Origin: Rickettsiales bacterium
GTDB lineage: Bacteria; Pseudomonadota; Alphaproteobacteria; Rickettsiales; Deianiraeaceae
DNA length: 9,369 nt
NCBI GenBank assembly: GCA_947485035.1
Contig: CANKQN010000030.1
Coordinates: 1-9,369 of the forward strand
Reading direction: 5' to 3'
Positions 6,751-9,369 of the stretch are shown here, one piece after another. Each line of letters opens with the position of its first letter. Position 1 is the first letter of the stretch. Both the position numbers and the translations under genes were made by a program. Below the pieces are notes generated by a model that saw nothing but the letters and a program-made list of their open reading frames with translations, was not told the DNA's origin and did no database searches.

Positions 6751-6752
6751 GA

Positions 6753-7409
6753 ATGATTTTATTCAACTGGAAGGCAAACGGAACAAGAACATTTATGAAC
6801 ACCCTCAACCAGCTTGAAATCATAAACAAAAACATCGCAATAATTCCACCTCTTCACCTCGCAACCTCAATTGATTCCACAAAGTTCAACATTGGTGTGC
6901 AAAATGTTTCACAGTTTGAAAACGGTGCATATACTGGTGAAATTTCTGCTGAAATGTTGCAAGAACTTGGCGCAAAGTATTGCTTGCTCGGGCATTCCGA
7001 ACGCAGGCATTACCTCAATGAAACAAATGATATCATTGCAAAAAAAATTGCACAACTTACAAAACATGGCATCACACCTGTTCTTTGCATTGGTGAAAAT
7101 TCCCTTGACCGTGCAAACAAACAGGAGTTTATCGTTTTGAAAGACCAGATGTCCGTTTTTACAAAAAACTGCGTTGTTGCTTATGAACCAGTTTGGGCAA
7201 TTGGAACGGGATCAGTTCCCCAGAATCACGAAATTGATGATGTCGTTGCTTGGCTTAAGAATGAATACGGTGTTGAAACTGTCCTTTATGGAGGTTCAGT
7301 TTCTTCTTCGAATATCGAAAACCTTGCCACGCTGAACATTGATGGCGTTCTTGTGGGTGGTGCATCGCTTAAGCCACAAGAAGTTCTGGAAATATCAAAA
7401 TATTTTTAA
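6753..7409 (+). CDS. tpiA: Triosephosphate isomerase
   Basis: TpiA interconverts dihydroxyacetone phosphate and glyceraldehyde 3-phosphate in glycolysis and gluconeogenesis. The single (beta/alpha)8 barrel has its active-site residues in place: Asn5 and Lys7 in FNWKANGT, His81 in CLLGHSERR, Glu145 in VVAYEPVWAIGTG (141-153), the mobile loop 6 just after it, and the phosphate-binding YGGSV (179-183). GVLVGGASL (198-206) is the last conserved strand. At 218 residues it is about 30 shorter than typical bacterial TpiA (~250). The shortening seems spread over helices and loops, with no motif lost, so it should be active. The ATG at 6753 gives a start immediately before the first strand; the sequence before it (ATCAAGA) is at most a weak ribosome binding site. 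It is divergent from lpxI. Confidence 0.95.
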   Translation: MILFNWKANGTRTFMNTLNQLEIINKNIAIIPPLHLATSIDSTKFNIGVQNVSQFENGAYTGEISAEMLQELGAKYCLLGHSERRHYLNETNDIIAKKIAQLTKHGITPVLCIGENSLDRANKQEFIVLKDQMSVFTKNCVVAYEPVWAIGTGSVPQNHEIDDVVAWLKNEYGVETVLYGGSVSSSNIENLATLNIDGVLVGGASLKPQEVLEISKYF

Positions 7410-7606
7410 TTTCTTCTATCGCGCTTCATTTCAATATTGAAGTCAAGACGATAAGTCGTATTTTTGTATTACTTAATAACTTACTTGAATTCATACAAAA
7501 ACAAATAACTATATTAAACAATAGCACATTTTTTACCGTATTACAAGAAAATTTTCTTGATTTTTCCACAATGGCTTAAAATGGTTATTCATATTAACAA
7601 CGCATT
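7410..7606. other. 197-bp gap between tpiA and proS with palindrome, weak hairpin and possible proS promoter
   Basis: This AT-rich gap holds no credible gene. Close to the tpiA end there is a perfect 12-bp palindrome TTCAATATTGAA (7430-7441). A small hairpin follows: ACGA (7448-7451) pairs with TCGT (7456-7459), followed by ATTTTTG, a weak intrinsic-terminator candidate for tpiA. Further on, TTGAAT (7485-7490), 19 bp and TATATT (7510-7515) form a modest promoter candidate for proS, leaving a leader of roughly 85 nt. No tRNA or riboswitch fold was recognised in that leader, and no Shine-Dalgarno sequence precedes proS. Confidence 0.35.
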
Positions 7607-8896
7607 ATGTCTACACGCCTTTCAACCTACTACATTCCAACAAAAAAGGATCTTTCAAAAGATGTTGTCCTTACTTCCCATCAATTAATGCTGAAAGCGG
7701 GGCTGATAAAACAAGTATCATCTGGACTTTACGCTTGGCTTCCATTAGGATTGCGAGTTTTACGCAAAGTTTCGGATATCATTGTGCAGGAACTTGCAAA
7801 AATTAACTGCCACGAAGTTGTTCTTCCAACAATGCAGCCACAGGAATTGTGGGATCAATCAGGTCGTGGTTCTTATTGTGGAAAGGAAACTTTAAAAGTG
7901 CAGGATCGCCACGGCAAAACTCTAATTTATGGTCCCACCGCCGAAGAAGTTATGACATTTATCGCAGGTTCGGATATCAAATCATATAAAAATCTCCCGC
8001 TTTCACTTCACAACATTCAGTGGAAATTTCGTGATGAAATTCGCCCAAGATTCGGTGTTATGAGGGCAAGAGAATTCCTCATGATGGACGCCTATTCCTT
8101 CGATGAAACCGAGGCAAAAGCAGAAGAAGCTTACAATCGCCATTATGAAGCATACTTGAAAATTTTCGCACGCATGGGTTTAACAGCAATTCCAATGAAA
8201 GCCGACACGGGTGAAATTGGTGGAGATTTAAGCCATGAGTTTCTTGTTTTGGCACAGTCTGGCGAAAGTGAAGTTATTTATGAATCTGGACTTAACGATG
8301 TTATGGAGCGTGTGAAATTAGGTGAAAAAATTGAAAATTTAAGGCAAGAAATTTCAAAATATTACGCAGTTACAGAAGAAAAATTCGTGGAATCCGAAGC
8401 CCCAGCCGAAACAATTCGAACGCGTGGAATTGAAGTTGGGCATATTTTCTATTTTGGGCATAAATATTCAATTCCGTTTAATGTTCAGTTTCAAAACAAG
8501 GAAGGAAAGTTGGATTATGCCTATATGGGTTCGTATGGAATTGGCGTTGGAAGGTTAATTGCGGCTTTTATTGAGGCGAATCACGATGAAAAAGGAATTA
8601 TTTGGAACAAGGCAATTTCACCTTTTGATGCAATCTTGTTGAATATTAGTCCAAAAGAAGATGAAGTTGCACAAAAATGCGAAGAAATTTTTGCTTCCTT
8701 AAAAAGCGATATTCTTTACGATGACACGCAAGAACAAACTGGTGCAAAATTTTCACGGGCTGAACTTCTTGGAATTCCAACACAAATAATTGTTTCTAAA
8801 AAAACTTTGGAAGGCAACTGCGTTGAAGTATGTAATCGTTTAACTGGTGAAAAAACCCTTGTTTCAATTGATGATTTGCTGAAAAATGGAATATAA
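7607..8896 (+). CDS. proS: Proline-tRNA ligase, short form without the editing insertion
   Basis: ProS charges tRNA-Pro with proline. The 429-residue protein is a class II synthetase. Motif 1 lies around GLYAWLPLGLRVLRKV (40-55) with the strand VVLPTMQP (71-78), motif 2 is FRDEIRPRFGVMRAREFLMM (141-160), the proline-pocket block is RGIEVGHIFYFG (273-284), and motif 3 is MGSYGIGVGRLIAA (307-320). The anticodon-binding domain spans about 337-429. E. coli-type ProS (~570 aa) has a ~180-residue INS domain that removes mischarged alanine. Here only about 46 residues link SEVIYE (221-226) to RGIEVGH, so cis-editing is absent, as is known for many alphaproteobacterial enzymes that rely on a free-standing ProXp-ala. 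The ATG at 7607 begins the conserved MSTRLS N-terminus. The 3' end overlaps the next gene by 11 nt. Confidence 0.96.
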   Translation: MSTRLSTYYIPTKKDLSKDVVLTSHQLMLKAGLIKQVSSGLYAWLPLGLRVLRKVSDIIVQELAKINCHEVVLPTMQPQELWDQSGRGSYCGKETLKVQDRHGKTLIYGPTAEEVMTFIAGSDIKSYKNLPLSLHNIQWKFRDEIRPRFGVMRAREFLMMDAYSFDETEAKAEEAYNRHYEAYLKIFARMGLTAIPMKADTGEIGGDLSHEFLVLAQSGESEVIYESGLNDVMERVKLGEKIENLRQEISKYYAVTEEKFVESEAPAETIRTRGIEVGHIFYFGHKYSIPFNVQFQNKEGKLDYAYMGSYGIGVGRLIAAFIEANHDEKGIIWNKAISPFDAILLNISPKEDEVAQKCEEIFASLKSDILYDDTQEQTGAKFSRAELLGIPTQIIVSKKTLEGNCVEVCNRLTGEKTLVSIDDLLKNGI

Positions 8897-9369
8897 CACG
8901 TTCTTGAAAAAGCTTGAAAATTTGCGTCAATACATTGTTCTGCATAATGTTGATGGAATTTTTTTAAACACAAACGATGAATACATAAGTGAATATTCAA
9001 GCGATGAGTGTAATCTTTTGTTTAAATTTACTGGTTTTTCAGGTTCCAACGGTTGTGCAATAATTACACAATACGGAACATTGTTTTTTACCGATGGAAG
9101 GTATTTATTACAGGCGAAAAACGAAATTTTACCGTGCTTTGAAATAATTGATATTAAGCATTTTTTTGAAGTTCTAAAACAGAAAAATTTCATGCAAATT
9201 GTGTTGAATTACAACCTTATAACAGCAGATTTTGCCCATAGAATTATTCACGAAAACCCACAATTAAGCCTTATTAATGGCGATTATCACCTAAGGTCAA
9301 AATTTCAAAATCGTGGCGTATTTTATCCCGTAAGCGAAAAATTGACAGGATTGTCTTCAATAGAAAAAA
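8886..9369 (+). CDS. pepP: Aminopeptidase P (Xaa-Pro aminopeptidase), N-terminal part; 3' end outside the window
   Basis: The frame opens at an ATG at 8886, inside the last codons of proS (11-nt overlap), and stays open to the window end: 161 residues without a stop. It matches the N-terminal creatinase-like domain of aminopeptidase P: LRQYIVLHNVDGIFLNTNDEY with EY (13-37), FTGFSGSNGCAII (48-60) and LFFTDGRYLLQA (66-77). Members cleave the first residue from peptides with proline at position two and help recycle proline-rich peptides. The catalytic pita-bread domain with its two-metal site lies beyond the window and cannot be checked, so the exact subfamily and integrity remain open. The overlap suggests co-transcription and coupling with proS. 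The symbol is by family resemblance; inactive relatives exist. Confidence 0.85.
   Translation, partial: MEYNTFLKKLENLRQYIVLHNVDGIFLNTNDEYISEYSSDECNLLFKFTGFSGSNGCAIITQYGTLFFTDGRYLLQAKNEILPCFEIIDIKHFFEVLKQKNFMQIVLNYNLITADFAHRIIHENPQLSLINGDYHLRSKFQNRGVFYPVSEKLTGLSSIEK

Noticed and set aside
8927..9193. 88-codon minus strand frame at the right edge
   Set aside because: It lies opposite the aminopeptidase P gene, which has clear family motifs.

Overview
The window looks like chromosomal DNA of an AT-rich alphaproteobacterium. The evidence is compositional and by family. LpxI is the alphaproteobacterial type of UDP-2,3-diacylglucosamine hydrolase, proline-tRNA ligase is the short form without the inserted editing domain, and both TpiA and Era are compact. 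A host-associated or Rickettsiales/Holosporales-like lineage is a reasonable guess, but the window has no rRNA or other marker to fix this. TGA is a normal stop here: purF, rodA, era and ftsW all end in TGA, and the conserved tryptophans I checked are TGG.

Layout. Positions 1-775 (+) hold an unrecognised reading frame broken by one in-frame TGA at 251-253; its second half is rich in Gln, Asn and Ser. It converges on purF (782-2149, -), the first enzyme of purine synthesis. Divergent from purF is a + strand run: rodA (2276-3499), era (overlapping rodA by 4 nt), ftsW (4484-5653, with its own good-looking promoter) and, overlapping ftsW by 4 nt, the first ~25 codons of an aspartate/glutamate-racemase-family gene that soon stops (5650-5766). 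On the other side of that scar lies lpxI (-). It is divergent from tpiA (+), and the two candidate promoters overlap. After a 197-bp gap come proS and, overlapping it by 11 nt, the N-terminal part of an aminopeptidase P gene that leaves the window.

Function. The central region is about the envelope. RodA and FtsW are the two SEDS glycan polymerases, for elongation and division. They sit unusually close together, separated only by the ribosome-assembly GTPase Era. LpxI makes lipid X for lipid A. The other genes are housekeeping: purine synthesis, glycolysis/gluconeogenesis, tRNA charging and peptide turnover. I see no mobile element, CRISPR array, tRNA or phage gene, and no convincing new biological system. 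The observations most worth a second look are the truncated racemase gene coupled to ftsW and the TGA-interrupted frame at the left edge.
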